Of a stretch of 64,000 nucleotides of DNA, positions 40,077-48,482 are shown one piece after another. The notes below the pieces were generated by a model that did not search any database, had not been told where the DNA came from, and saw nothing but the letters and a program-made list of their open reading frames with translations. The position numbers were made by a program, and so were the translations under genes. This DNA is from Cupriavidus necator A5-1. Lineage in GTDB: Bacteria; Pseudomonadota; Gammaproteobacteria; Burkholderiales; Burkholderiaceae. The stretch lies in contig NZ_JQLI01000008.1 in assembly GCF_000744095.1 (NCBI RefSeq), positions 2,976,001 through 3,040,000 of the forward strand. The letters run 5' to 3'. Within the stretch, counting starts at the first letter, position 1. The number at the start of each line of letters is the position of its first letter.

Positions 40077-41231
40077 ATGTCGATTCGTGATGATGACAAC
40101 GTGGTACTGGCAGCCGGCGTCGAGGTGCCCTATCGCCGCCAGACGCCGGACCACAGCACCGCGGACCTGCTCGCGCAGGCGTTCGGCGCCGCGCTCGAAC
40201 AGTCGGGCTTCAACGCCCGTGAGATTGACGGGCTGGGCGTCGCATCCTTTACGCTGGCCCCCGATCATGCGATCGACATGGCCTGGCGCCTCGGCCTCAG
40301 TCCGCGCTGGTGCATGGACGATTGCCACGGTGGCGCCAGCGCCATCAATATGCTGCAGCACGCCGTGCGCGCGATCCAGCACGGCGACGCCTCGGTCATC
40401 GCACTGCTCAGTGGCGATCGCTTTACGCCGGACGACTTCAGGAAACTGGTCGAGCACTACAACGTGACGACCAGCACCTACCTGAGGCCGCTGGAGAACG
40501 GCGGGCCGAACAGCCTGTTCGCCATGCTGACAGAGCGGCATGCACGCCGCCACGCATTTACGCGGCGCGACTACGGCGCCGTGTGCGTGGCGCAGCGCGC
40601 CTGGGCAGCGGGGAATCCGGGGGCGGTGTACCGCACGCCCCTCACGCTCGACGAGTATCTGGCCGCGCCGATGGTGGCCGATCCGCTCTGCCGTTTCGAT
40701 TGCGTGCCTGTGGTTTGTGGCGCGAACGCGGTGATCGTGGCCCGTGCCGACCTTGTGCGCCGAGCGCCCACCGTACGCGTGCGGGCGCTGGAATGCCGCT
40801 ACAACGCGGATCATCAGGCCGGAGACGGCTTGCAGACCGGGCTTGCCGCGCTGGCCGATGGCCTGTGGCAGCACGCCGGCGCCGGTCCCCGGGACATGGA
40901 CCTGGTCTCGGTGTATGACGATTACCCGGTCATGGCCCTGGTGCAGTTGGCAGACCTTGGCTTTGCGCCGGACGGGGATTTACGTGGCCTGATTGCGCGC
41001 ATCGGCACGCGCGAACTGCCGGTCAATACCTCGGGCGGACAGCTTTCCGCCGGCCAGGCGGGCGCGGCAGGTGGTATGCATGGCCTGGTCGAGGCCATTG
41101 TCCAACTGCGCGGCGCAGCTGGCGAACGGCAAGTGGCCGATGCCCGGCTTGCCGCCGTAAGCGGCTACGGCATGGTCGAGTATCGCTACGGCATGTGTGC
41201 CAACGCGGTGGTGCTTGAGCGAGTGGGGTAA
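40077..41231 (+). CDS. Thiolase-like protein (SCP-x/lipid-transfer type acetyl-CoA acyltransferase)
   Basis: A 384-residue protein. MDDCHGGASAINMLQHA aligns with the thiolase nucleophile motif (C-x-S-G-x-x-A-I), so the catalytic Cys is kept. The C-terminal motif NTSGGQLSAGQAGAAGGMHGL and the final MCANAVVLE match SCP-x-type thiolases. These usually act with a DUF35 zinc-ribbon/OB-fold partner, which is encoded next. Thiolytic removal of an acetyl-CoA unit, or carbon-carbon lyase activity as in steroid and IAA-type pathways, is plausible. Substrate not shown. Confidence 0.82.
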   Translation: MSIRDDDNVVLAAGVEVPYRRQTPDHSTADLLAQAFGAALEQSGFNAREIDGLGVASFTLAPDHAIDMAWRLGLSPRWCMDDCHGGASAINMLQHAVRAIQHGDASVIALLSGDRFTPDDFRKLVEHYNVTTSTYLRPLENGGPNSLFAMLTERHARRHAFTRRDYGAVCVAQRAWAAGNPGAVYRTPLTLDEYLAAPMVADPLCRFDCVPVVCGANAVIVARADLVRRAPTVRVRALECRYNADHQAGDGLQTGLAALADGLWQHAGAGPRDMDLVSVYDDYPVMALVQLADLGFAPDGDLRGLIARIGTRELPVNTSGGQLSAGQAGAAGGMHGLVEAIVQLRGAAGERQVADARLAAVSGYGMVEYRYGMCANAVVLERVG

Positions 41232-41242
41232 GGAGCGAATTG

Positions 41243-41575
41243 ATGAACCTGGTCGTTTTTCGTTGCGGGCAATGCGACACGGTCGTATTCCCCGCGCGCT
41301 ATTTCTGTCCGCACTGCGGCGTCGCCGACTGGGAAGCGCAAGTCGTCGAAGCAGGCACCATTGAAGAAACAACGGCGGTGCGCCATCGCGTTGGCGCACA
41401 ACACGGCGAAGCAGTGCATCTGGCCACTGTCAGGACGACGGCCGGCCCTCGCGTAATCGCCCGTCTCGACAAGCCCATGCACGCCGGCGACACGTTGTGG
41501 CTGGAACTGGACGATGCAATGCGCGTGCTCGGACACGCCGCGCGTCAGAGCGTCCCAGACCCGCAGATTCGATGA
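41243..41575 (+). CDS. DUF35 zinc-ribbon/OB-fold protein (thiolase partner)
   Basis: A 110-residue protein. The N-terminal zinc ribbon (FRCGQCDTVVFPARYFCPHCG) with four Cys is followed by a small OB-fold. Such proteins bind the thiolase encoded just upstream and form the acyl-CoA site. ATG 41243 has AAGGAG at proper distance; a TTG directly before it is in frame but unlikely. The 11-bp gap to the thiolase stop supports a functional pair. Confidence 0.83.
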   Translation: MNLVVFRCGQCDTVVFPARYFCPHCGVADWEAQVVEAGTIEETTAVRHRVGAQHGEAVHLATVRTTAGPRVIARLDKPMHAGDTLWLELDDAMRVLGHAARQSVPDPQIR

Positions 41576-41633
41576 ACACAGACGAGCGCGGCGAAGCCTC
41601 GCTCTTCGCCAACCTGAAGGAGGCATGACCAAA

Positions 41634-42404
41634 ATGCTGATGGAGTTTGCCCAGGCACTGCAAAGCGGTGCGATTCGCGTGGTCGATCTGAGCCAGACCT
41701 TGCATCCACGTACCCCGATCATTCCGCTGCCTCCCCAATACGGGCAGAGCGCGCCCTTTCGCCTCGAGGAGATTTCAAACTTCGATGAGCGCGGGCCCGC
41801 CTGGTACTGGAATAACATTTCGTGCGGTGAGCACACTGGCACGCATTTCGATGCGCCGATTCATTGGATTACCGGCAAGGATTTCGAGAACAACGCAACC
41901 GACACGATCGACGTCCAGAAGTTCGTCGCGCCGGCATGCGTGATCGATGTCTCGGCGGAAACCCGGGAGAATCCCGATTACCTCCTTACCGTCGAACGCG
42001 TCGAGCAGTGGGAAGACCAGCATGGTCGCATCCCGGCGGGTTCGTGGGTGCTGATGCGCACCGACTGGTCGCTGCGCACCGATCCGGACGCCTTCCTGAA
42101 TATGCGGGAGGACGGCGGGCACACGCCTGGTGGTCATCCTGACTTGCCGGCCTTCCTCGCCAGCGAGCGCGATGTGATGGGCTGGGGGACGGAGGCCGTC
42201 GGCACCGACGCAGGGCAGGCCTACGCATTCAAGCACCCGTTTCCCTGCCATAGCACCATGCATGGAAACAACAAGTTTGGCCTGGCGAGCCTGGTCAATC
42301 TCGACAAACTGCCGCCGACCGGTGCGATGCTGATCACGCCCCCGCTCAAGATCCGGCGCGGCTCGGGTAGCCCGTGCCGGGTTCTTGCTTTGGTCGAGGT
42401 GTAA
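41634..42404 (+). CDS. Cyclase family hydrolase (kynurenine formamidase/isatin hydrolase-like)
   Basis: A 256-residue metal-dependent hydrolase with HTGTHFDAPIHW, the H-x-G-T-H-x-D-x(3)-H metal site of PF04199, and later HGNNKFGLAS. The segment ERGPAWYWNNISCGEHTGTH recalls isatin hydrolase, which opens isatin to isatinate; kynurenine formamidase is the other well-known relative. ATG 41634 is chosen because AAGGAGG at 41617-41623 sits 10 bp away, whereas ATG 41625 would be only 1 bp from it. Last gene of the rightward operon, before a bidirectional terminator. Confidence 0.8.
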   Translation: MLMEFAQALQSGAIRVVDLSQTLHPRTPIIPLPPQYGQSAPFRLEEISNFDERGPAWYWNNISCGEHTGTHFDAPIHWITGKDFENNATDTIDVQKFVAPACVIDVSAETRENPDYLLTVERVEQWEDQHGRIPAGSWVLMRTDWSLRTDPDAFLNMREDGGHTPGGHPDLPAFLASERDVMGWGTEAVGTDAGQAYAFKHPFPCHSTMHGNNKFGLASLVNLDKLPPTGAMLITPPLKIRRGSGSPCRVLALVEV

Positions 42405-42436
42405 GTTCGGGGCTGCTCTGGAAAGCCCTGTGAGGT

Positions 42437-42464
42437 GGGGCGCCTTGGCAAAAGGCGCCTCCCC
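42437..42464. terminator. Bidirectional terminator between the two facing operons
   Basis: GGCGCCTT (42439-42446) pairs with AAGGCGCC (42452-42459), extended by GGGG/CCCC with a mismatch. It lies between the cyclase stop and the IorB stop, where the two operons meet. Confidence 0.6.
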
Positions 42465-42467
42465 CGC

Positions 42468-43961
42468 TCAGGCCAGCCCGTGCTGGCCCAGCAATGCGTT
42501 CAGCTTCCTGCCGTGCTCGTCCGCCAGCGCCGCCTCGCGCAGCTCGCGCAGCGTGGCGGGCGCCAGTTTCGCCCCGGCGCGCGTCACGGCGTCCATCAAG
42601 GTCTGGTAGTTGGTCAGGCCGCGCACATGGGTGTCGCTGTAGCCCTTGACCAGCCGCTGGCACTGCACCACCTCCAGCGCCAGCGCCGGGTTGATGCGCG
42701 CGGCGTCGAGCACGTGCCTGAGCCAGCCTTCGATGCGCTGCGTCTCCAGCTGATAGCGCAGCGTGCTGCGGCGAATGGCGCGCAGGCGGGCCACGGTCCA
42801 CAGCATCAGGTAGCCACGTAGCGAACTGGTGGTGACCACGCGGCCTTCCTGCGTGAGGCGGCGCACCAGCCGGTTGACGATGTGCGGCTTCCCCAGCCAG
42901 CGACCTAGGCCGGCGGGCAGGGTTTCGCAGATCTCTTCCAGGCGCGGGTGCATGAACTCGTTGATCGCCAGGATCTGGTCGTCGCCGGCGCGCACCTCGT
43001 CGCGCACGCGGGCAAAGCGCGCATCGCGGATCTTCAGGTCGGCCACCCGGATGGTGTCCTCGTAAGACATCCACAGCGCCAGATGGCGCGCGATCTCGCG
43101 CAACAGTGCGATATCGTTGCCTGCGGTGAAGCGCACCGTGCCGAGGCGGTCGAGGTACAGGCCAGCGTAGGCCACGTCCTGGTAGTCGATCAGGCGGCGC
43201 ACGCCTTCGATGACCACCGGATAGATCTCGACCAGTTGCTCGGCCCTGGCGCGTTGCAGCACCTGCGCGACCCTGTCGTCCTGCGGCTTCAGTTCGCCCG
43301 GCGCCTTGGGGGCATCGGCGCCCACATCGCCCGACTGAGCCGTGGCGAACGCCGCGCCGAAGGCGCGCAGGCTGGGCTTCACGCCCACGCCGCCGCGCTC
43401 GATGGTGGCCTCGAACTGCACGCGGCTGAATGGCAGCACACCGGTGCCGGCCAGCGCGCCGAACAGCACGGCGCTGATCACGCTGCCGTTTTCCTCGGCG
43501 GCCCGGGCCATGTCGAAGCGCACGTAGCGCTTTGCAGCCTTGCTGGCGTGCCCGATCAGTTCGTTACTGTCGACGCGGCCGTCGCCCATCGCGGACTTCT
43601 CGGCAATGGCGTACACGCGGTGCGTGGACGACACCAGCGTGGTGCGGTCCGGTGTCACCAGCCCGCGCTGGACGGCGCGGCCGGCTTCCATCAGTTCGGA
43701 AGCGAGCACCACGTCGACGTCGCCGGGGGTCGGCATCAGCGCCAGCACTGGCGTTCGGCCGGCACGCTCCGCCACGTCGCGCGGGAACAGCTCGACGTAG
43801 TAGATGGTCGCGCCGGTGCGCTGGGCCACGCCCGGCACCGAGGTAGTCTGGGCGATGCAGCCGTTATGCTCGCCCAGGTCGACGATCCAGTCGGCCAGCA
43901 CGCCTCCGCCCTCGCCGCCCATGGCGAGGATGGCGATCTTGATGGGTTTTTCCTTGATCAC
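42468..43961 (-). CDS. iorB: 2-ketoacid:ferredoxin oxidoreductase beta-type subunit with DUF6537-like extension (IorB-like)
   Basis: About 497 residues. The N-terminus (IKIAILAMGGEGGGVLADWIVD) is the gamma/beta-type domain of indolepyruvate:ferredoxin oxidoreductase, binding near the TPP site (TTSVPGVAQRTGATIYYVE). The remaining ~300 residues are a helical extension seen in beta-proteobacterial fusion forms. GTG 43961 lies 10 bp after the IorA stop with GAGAG before it. GTG 44006, overlapping IorA by 35 bp, is an alternative. It oxidatively decarboxylates arylpyruvates to acyl-CoA with IorA. Operon: porin, iorA, iorB. Confidence 0.78.
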   Translation of the reverse strand: MIKEKPIKIAILAMGGEGGGVLADWIVDLGEHNGCIAQTTSVPGVAQRTGATIYYVELFPRDVAERAGRTPVLALMPTPGDVDVVLASELMEAGRAVQRGLVTPDRTTLVSSTHRVYAIAEKSAMGDGRVDSNELIGHASKAAKRYVRFDMARAAEENGSVISAVLFGALAGTGVLPFSRVQFEATIERGGVGVKPSLRAFGAAFATAQSGDVGADAPKAPGELKPQDDRVAQVLQRARAEQLVEIYPVVIEGVRRLIDYQDVAYAGLYLDRLGTVRFTAGNDIALLREIARHLALWMSYEDTIRVADLKIRDARFARVRDEVRAGDDQILAINEFMHPRLEEICETLPAGLGRWLGKPHIVNRLVRRLTQEGRVVTTSSLRGYLMLWTVARLRAIRRSTLRYQLETQRIEGWLRHVLDAARINPALALEVVQCQRLVKGYSDTHVRGLTNYQTLMDAVTRAGAKLAPATLRELREAALADEHGRKLNALLGQHGLA

Positions 43962-43971
43962 GATGACGCTC

Positions 43972-46137
43972 TCAGAATGCGTAGCGGGCGCGGCGGGCGG
44001 CGTCACGGCCTTGCAGCCAGCCGATCACTGCGCCGCGCATGCGCTGGCGCAGCTTGTCCCAGCGGGTCGGGTTGGTGACGATCTGCGCGCGGTAGAACGA
44101 CGGGCACAGCACGGCGGCGTGCGAGACCTCCCCGCACAGGCCGCAGCCCACGCAGCTGTCCAGCACGGAGGCGACGGGATCGGTGCGCAGCGGATCCGGG
44201 TTGGGCTTGATCGTCAGCGAAGGGCAGCCGGACAGACGGATGCACGAGTGATCGCCGGTGCAGGTATCCGAATCCACGCCAAAGCGCTCGCGCACCACGC
44301 GCTGGCCGTCTGCGATCGCCTTGCGCGTCTTCGGCTTCTCGCGGCGCTGCTTGTTCAGCATGCATTCGCTCTGCGCGATCAGCACCTTCGGACCCCTGGC
44401 ACCGGTGGTCAGCGCCTCCTTCAGCGTGGCCTTCATCGTCTTCAGGTCATAGGTGCGGCGGATGGTGCGCACCCACTTGACGCCAACGCCTTTGACCGCG
44501 GCCTCGATGGCGTGGCCGGTGCTGCGTGTGGTATTCAGCGCCGTGGACGAGGGGATGTCCTGCCCGCCGGTGGCCGACGTGTAGCTGTTGTCGACCACGA
44601 TGGTCAGGTTGTCGCTCTTGTTGAAGACCGCGTTGGCGATGCCGCTGGTCAGGCCGTTATGCCAGAAGCCACCGTCGCCCATCACGGAGATGGCGCGCTT
44701 GCCGCCGGGCGCGTTCAGCGCCGCGGCGCTGGCGCTGCCCAGGCCGTAGCCCATGGTGGTGTTGCCCAGGTTGAAGGGCGGCAGGATCGAGAACAGGTGG
44801 CAGCCGATGTCGGCACTGACGTGGTGCGCGCCGATTTCGCGCTCCACCAGTTTCATCGCGGTGAAGATGGGTCGCTCCGGGCAGCCGGTGCAAAAGCCGG
44901 GCGGCCGTGCATGCACGCTTTCGTCGACCGGCTTCGCCGGCTCGAGCACCAGCGGGATCACCTTCTTCGCCGGGGCGGGCGCCGTCACAGGCTCGATCTT
45001 GCCGTACTGCGCCAGGAAGGCGCGCAGGCCCTTAAGGACAACAGCCGTGTTGTATTCGCCGGCCAGCGGCAGCAGGTCCTTGCCGTGCAACGCGGTGGCG
45101 GCGCCCTGCTGGCGCAGGATGTTGGCGGCGTTCTGCTCGACGAAGTTCGGCTGGCCCTCTTCCAGCACCAGCACGGCCTGCTTGCCGGCGCAGAACCGCT
45201 CCCACTCGGCGTCGATCAACGGGTAGGCCACGTTCATCACATACAGCGGGATCTTCGATTCGCCGAACACATCGGCCAGGCCGAGCTGCTCCAGTGCACG
45301 GATCAGCGTGTTGTAGCTGCCGCCCTGCACCGCAATGCCGAGGTTCGCGAAGTTCTCGTCCCCGTCACCCTCGAAGAACTCATTGAGCCTGCGGTCCTCG
45401 ATGAACTTCACGGCCGCGGGCCAGCGCTGACTGATCTTCTCGCGCTCGTGCAGGAAACTCGCGGGAGGCAGCACGATGCGATTAACGTCGCGCATGGGGT
45501 TCTCGAGCGCGTCGGTAATCGTGAACGCAGAGCGGCGATTGTCCGACGACACGAATTGGCCGTGTACGTGGCAGGAACGTACGCGCAGTTGCAGCATCAC
45601 GGGCGTGTTGGATGCCTCGGACAGGTCGAAGCCGTCCTTCACCGCCTGCACGATGCACGGCAGGTTCGGGCGCGGGTCGAGCAGCCACATCTGCGACTTC
45701 ATGGCGAAGGCGTGGCTGCGCTCCTGCATGATCGACGAGCCCTCGCCGTAGTCCTCGCCGACGATGATCAGCGCGCCTCCGGTCACGCCGCCGGAGGCCA
45801 GGTTGGCGAGCGCGTCCGAGGCCACGTTGGTGCCGACGGTCGCCTTGAAGGTGACCGCGCCGCGCAGCGGATAATTGACCGAGGCGGCCAGCGAGGCGGC
45901 GGCGGTGGCTTCACTCGCGCTGTTCTCGAAGCGGATGCCGTGCTCGGCCAGTATGTCCTGTGCGTCCGCCAGTACGTCCATCAGGTGGGAAATCGGCGAG
46001 CCCTGATAGCCGGCCACGTACGCCACGCCCGATTCCAGCAGCGCCTTGGTGACGGCAAGGATGCCCTCGCCGCTGAACACCTCGCCGGCGCCCAGGCGCA
46101 ACTTCTTCACTTCTTCGACAAATGACCGCTCTGCCAT
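43972..46137 (-). CDS. iorA: Indolepyruvate:ferredoxin oxidoreductase alpha-type subunit (IorA-like)
   Basis: A 721-residue TPP enzyme. The N-terminal domain (GYQGSPISHLMDVLADAQ) and the C-terminal TPP motif MGDGGFWHNGLTSGIANAVFN with VVDNSYTSATGG are typical. A ferredoxin-like cluster region contains CVGCGLCGEVSHAAVLCPSF and a further C-x(3)-CIRLSGCPSL, indicating [4Fe-4S] binding. IorAB converts indolepyruvate or phenylpyruvate to the arylacetyl-CoA, reducing ferredoxin. Co-transcribed after the porin (59-bp gap). The in vivo electron acceptor in an aerobe is unclear. Confidence 0.82.
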   Translation of the reverse strand: MAERSFVEEVKKLRLGAGEVFSGEGILAVTKALLESGVAYVAGYQGSPISHLMDVLADAQDILAEHGIRFENSASEATAAASLAASVNYPLRGAVTFKATVGTNVASDALANLASGGVTGGALIIVGEDYGEGSSIMQERSHAFAMKSQMWLLDPRPNLPCIVQAVKDGFDLSEASNTPVMLQLRVRSCHVHGQFVSSDNRRSAFTITDALENPMRDVNRIVLPPASFLHEREKISQRWPAAVKFIEDRRLNEFFEGDGDENFANLGIAVQGGSYNTLIRALEQLGLADVFGESKIPLYVMNVAYPLIDAEWERFCAGKQAVLVLEEGQPNFVEQNAANILRQQGAATALHGKDLLPLAGEYNTAVVLKGLRAFLAQYGKIEPVTAPAPAKKVIPLVLEPAKPVDESVHARPPGFCTGCPERPIFTAMKLVEREIGAHHVSADIGCHLFSILPPFNLGNTTMGYGLGSASAAALNAPGGKRAISVMGDGGFWHNGLTSGIANAVFNKSDNLTIVVDNSYTSATGGQDIPSSTALNTTRSTGHAIEAAVKGVGVKWVRTIRRTYDLKTMKATLKEALTTGARGPKVLIAQSECMLNKQRREKPKTRKAIADGQRVVRERFGVDSDTCTGDHSCIRLSGCPSLTIKPNPDPLRTDPVASVLDSCVGCGLCGEVSHAAVLCPSFYRAQIVTNPTRWDKLRQRMRGAVIGWLQGRDAARRARYAF

Positions 46138-46196
46138 AGTACTTCCTTGAGAATACGTGGCCCGAGTAACAGATACCGTGGAACACTAGAACAACA

Positions 46197-47324
46197 CTAG
46201 AACTTCTGTCGAATCCCCACGGCAGCAGCGAACATGCTGTTTTTTCCGGTCCCGAGGAAGTAACCGTTGGCGAAGCCGATCGCCGAGGTATCAAAATTGA
46301 TGCCCGACTCCTTCACGTAGGCTGTCGTCAGATAGATATCGGTACGCTTGGAGAGGCTATAGTCCGCGATGAATGAAACTTGCCACGGATTCTTGATGTT
46401 GGTGCCGGCCAGGTTTTTTACGTCGTCGTAGAAATAAGTCAAAGCCAGGCTTATCGCGGGCGTGACCTGATAGGTTCCGCCAAGCCAGTAGAAATTGTCA
46501 CGCAGCAAGGTCACCCCGCTTGCATCGGCATTTCGCCCCCAACGATATCCACCCATGACTTTGGCGGCGCCGAAGCTGTAACTGGCTGCTGCACCGGCCT
46601 TCTTGAAATCCCCGGTGGCACCTGCTGCGTTGAGCGTCGGGCTGTACTGGTCATAGACCACCGCCACGCCAAAGGGACCACTGGCATAGCCCAATGACGC
46701 ACCGTACCCTGTGTCGCGTCGGAATTGACCCGGGACTTCACCGCCACCTGCCACACCGTTGCCGAACGACCAGTGAGCGAAAGCAGTGACCCCTCCGAAC
46801 TGGCCGCTGTACTTTACGGTGTTGTCCGAGCGGTGGTTCAACCCTGTTTCGACCACCACCGGCTCGTACTGGGTCGGAAAGCCGCCAGGCGAGAAATTCG
46901 CAAAACCCTCGAATATGCTTGTATATTGCCGGCCAAAGGACAACTGGCCGAGTTGATCGCTACGGATGCCGACAAAGGCCTGCCGTCCGAAGAGCCGGCC
47001 GCCTTGCTGACTTTTCCCATCGTCCAGGCCGAAGCCGCTTTCGAGGACAAAGAGCCCTTTCCAGCCGCCACCCAAGTCCTCTACGCCGCGCAGACCCCAG
47101 CGAGAACCTGATAGTCCGCCTGAGCTCAAGCGGAAAAGATTCTCCGCCGGACCACGAGAAAGCCCGTTGGCGGGGGTTGGGGTGATACTTGAATAGTGAC
47201 TTACGTATTCGATATTGGCATCGACGACGCCATAGAGCGTGACACTCGTCGATTGCGCATGCGCGCTGCCAGCGATCACCGCGAATGCAGCGAGCCAGAT
47301 ATGGCATCTTGCCATCTTGTTCAT
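46197..47324 (-). CDS. Gram-negative outer-membrane porin (OmpC/Omp32-like)
   Basis: A 375-residue porin. The signal peptide (to AHA, ~residue 23) is followed by QSTSVTLYGVVDANIEYVSH, the standard beta-proteobacterial porin start, then beta-barrel repeats with aromatic girdle residues, and the C-terminal Phe for BAM targeting (AAVGIRQKF). It admits small anionic solutes across the outer membrane. ATG 47324 is close to AAGGAGGAG; ATG 47315 would have better spacing. First gene of the leftward operon with iorA and iorB, under the mirrored promoter 230 bp upstream. Confidence 0.88.
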   Translation of the reverse strand: MNKMARCHIWLAAFAVIAGSAHAQSTSVTLYGVVDANIEYVSHYSSITPTPANGLSRGPAENLFRLSSGGLSGSRWGLRGVEDLGGGWKGLFVLESGFGLDDGKSQQGGRLFGRQAFVGIRSDQLGQLSFGRQYTSIFEGFANFSPGGFPTQYEPVVVETGLNHRSDNTVKYSGQFGGVTAFAHWSFGNGVAGGGEVPGQFRRDTGYGASLGYASGPFGVAVVYDQYSPTLNAAGATGDFKKAGAAASYSFGAAKVMGGYRWGRNADASGVTLLRDNFYWLGGTYQVTPAISLALTYFYDDVKNLAGTNIKNPWQVSFIADYSLSKRTDIYLTTAYVKESGINFDTSAIGFANGYFLGTGKNSMFAAAVGIRQKF

Positions 47325-47550
47325 TCTCCTCCTTGTCCCTGTGGTTCATTAATTCTGTAGAACCGCTTGTTCGCGCGGAATCGTCTGGATGGATCCGGAT
47401 AACGCTACGTTTCCTCGGAATCGAGACAACGAGTGGATGGCTCGCTGGTGAAGGGAAGTGAAATCAAGTTAATTGCGCCCTGCCCATTAACAGCAGCCAG
47501 TGCCTGACAGGTTCGAGTCGTAATGCACCATTCCTCGTCCAGACGAGGAC

Positions 47551-47606
47551 AGTATAGGAACGCGCAATATATAGGTCAAATTGATGCGGATTATGTTACG
47601 CATAAA
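47551..47606 (-). promoter_or_regulatory. LysR-type operator and sigma70 promoter, copy 2 (porin-iorAB)
   Basis: Mirror copy of 36853-36908. On the minus strand, TTATG-CGTAA-CATAA (47591-47605 on the plus strand), -35 TTGACC (47574-47579), 17-bp spacer, and -10 TATACT (47551-47556). 51 of 56 positions agree with copy 1. It points leftward to the porin, leaving a leader of about 220 bp. Confidence 0.8.
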
Positions 47607-47640
47607 CAGGACTGATCCTGATGCCAGGAGGCGCAAGCTG

Positions 47641-47679
47641 AAAGGGCTGAGTCCCCTGCCGTCCAGGACTCAGCCCTTT
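47641..47679. terminator. Strong 14-bp hairpin (bidirectional terminator)
   Basis: AAAGGGCTGAGTCC (47641-47654) and GGACTCAGCCCTTT (47666-47679) form a perfect 14-bp stem with an 11-base loop. It isolates the catabolic cluster from the leftward small-protein gene ending at 47725. The T-run is weak on either strand. Confidence 0.55.
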
Positions 47680-47724
47680 CTTAGCCTGGCTAGCCAAACC
47701 AACAGCCCAACTCGCTGGGCCGCA

Positions 47725-47943
47725 TTAGCGCACGACGCCGCCACCGCGAAGAAGCGCGATAGCCATGACGTACATGGAGGACGCAACCACCATCAATATC
47801 ATGCTTCCTACGATGGACGCGGTCATCATCTGTAACGCGAAGTCCGAAAGCAGGGATGCCCCTTGCCAACTCGCGCCGGCAAGCTGGCGGGAGACGCAGG
47901 AAATTCTTGTTCTGGCGGCGATGAGGAAGGCGTCATGCGACAT
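47725..47943 (-). CDS. Small membrane protein, unknown function
   Basis: A 72-residue protein. The N-terminal half is polar (MSHDAFLIAARTRIS) and the C-terminal half has one strong hydrophobic segment, about 25 residues (MMTASIVGSMILMVVASSMYV). I do not recognise it. Its ATG shares the A of the upstream LRAT gene's TGA (TGATG), a classic coupling arrangement, which is the main reason to believe in it. It may anchor or regulate the LRAT protein. Confidence 0.5.
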   Translation of the reverse strand: MSHDAFLIAARTRISCVSRQLAGASWQGASLLSDFALQMMTASIVGSMILMVVASSMYVMAIALLRGGGVVR

Positions 47944-48482
47944 CAGCGACTCCGGAGGAATAGGTAGCAAGGATTCGCATGAGCGAGATAAGCGTGACGA
48001 TGCCGGCGAACTCGCCTTTCACGGAAAGCATGAATTTCCACCCTGGCGAGCGCAAACAGCGTCTTGATGCCAACCCATGGATTCCGTAAGCATCGGCATA
48101 CCTGCTCACTCCGCTCGACGCCTGACACACACCATGTGCAGAAGTGTTCGCAGTTATTGGTCAGGAACTGATACCGGTCTTCGCCGAGGCGGGACTTTGC
48201 CCTCTCCACCACTTCGGTTCCGGCATAGATCGCATCCGGTTCAGCCTGAATTCTTACCCCCTTTCCTGCCGCAAAGCCGCGCAATGAAATGTATTCTATG
48301 GGGCGCCGCTTCGCGGAACGATCAAAGCCACCATAGTGAATGACCCGACCATCTCCCGCATAAATGCCGTGGTGCGCGTAGCCGTCCCGCTCACTAATAA
48401 GATGGGCGCCGACTCCGATAATTCGTTCCGTGCTCGCCAACTCTGGCGAAGCTGCAAACCGATCAAAATAAAGAGTTTCCAT
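47943..48482 (-). CDS. LRAT-domain (lecithin-retinol acyltransferase-like, NlpC/P60 superfamily) protein
   Basis: A 179-residue protein. IGVGAHLISERDGYAHHGIYAGDGRVIHYGG carries the conserved His, and NNCEHFCTWCVSG holds the catalytic Cys in NCEHF. These papain-like folds act as acyltransferases or hydrolases on lipids or peptides. The last ~35 residues are unusually Arg/His-rich, and another frame there reads as a hydrophobic segment (LSVKGEFAGIVTLISLMRIL), so a frameshift at the C-terminus is possible. The start at 48482 has no clear ribosome site. Confidence 0.65.
   Translation of the reverse strand: METLYFDRFAASPELASTERIIGVGAHLISERDGYAHHGIYAGDGRVIHYGGFDRSAKRRPIEYISLRGFAAGKGVRIQAEPDAIYAGTEVVERAKSRLGEDRYQFLTNNCEHFCTWCVSGVERSEQVCRCLRNPWVGIKTLFALARVEIHAFRERRVRRHRHAYLAHANPCYLFLRSR

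Larger units (their letters stand above)
47325..47724. other. Intergenic region with porin leader, mirrored promoter and terminator
   Basis: Holds the long porin leader (47325-47550), the second copy of the LysR-type promoter (47551-47606) and a strong hairpin (47641-47679). No gene is supported. Confidence 0.6.
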
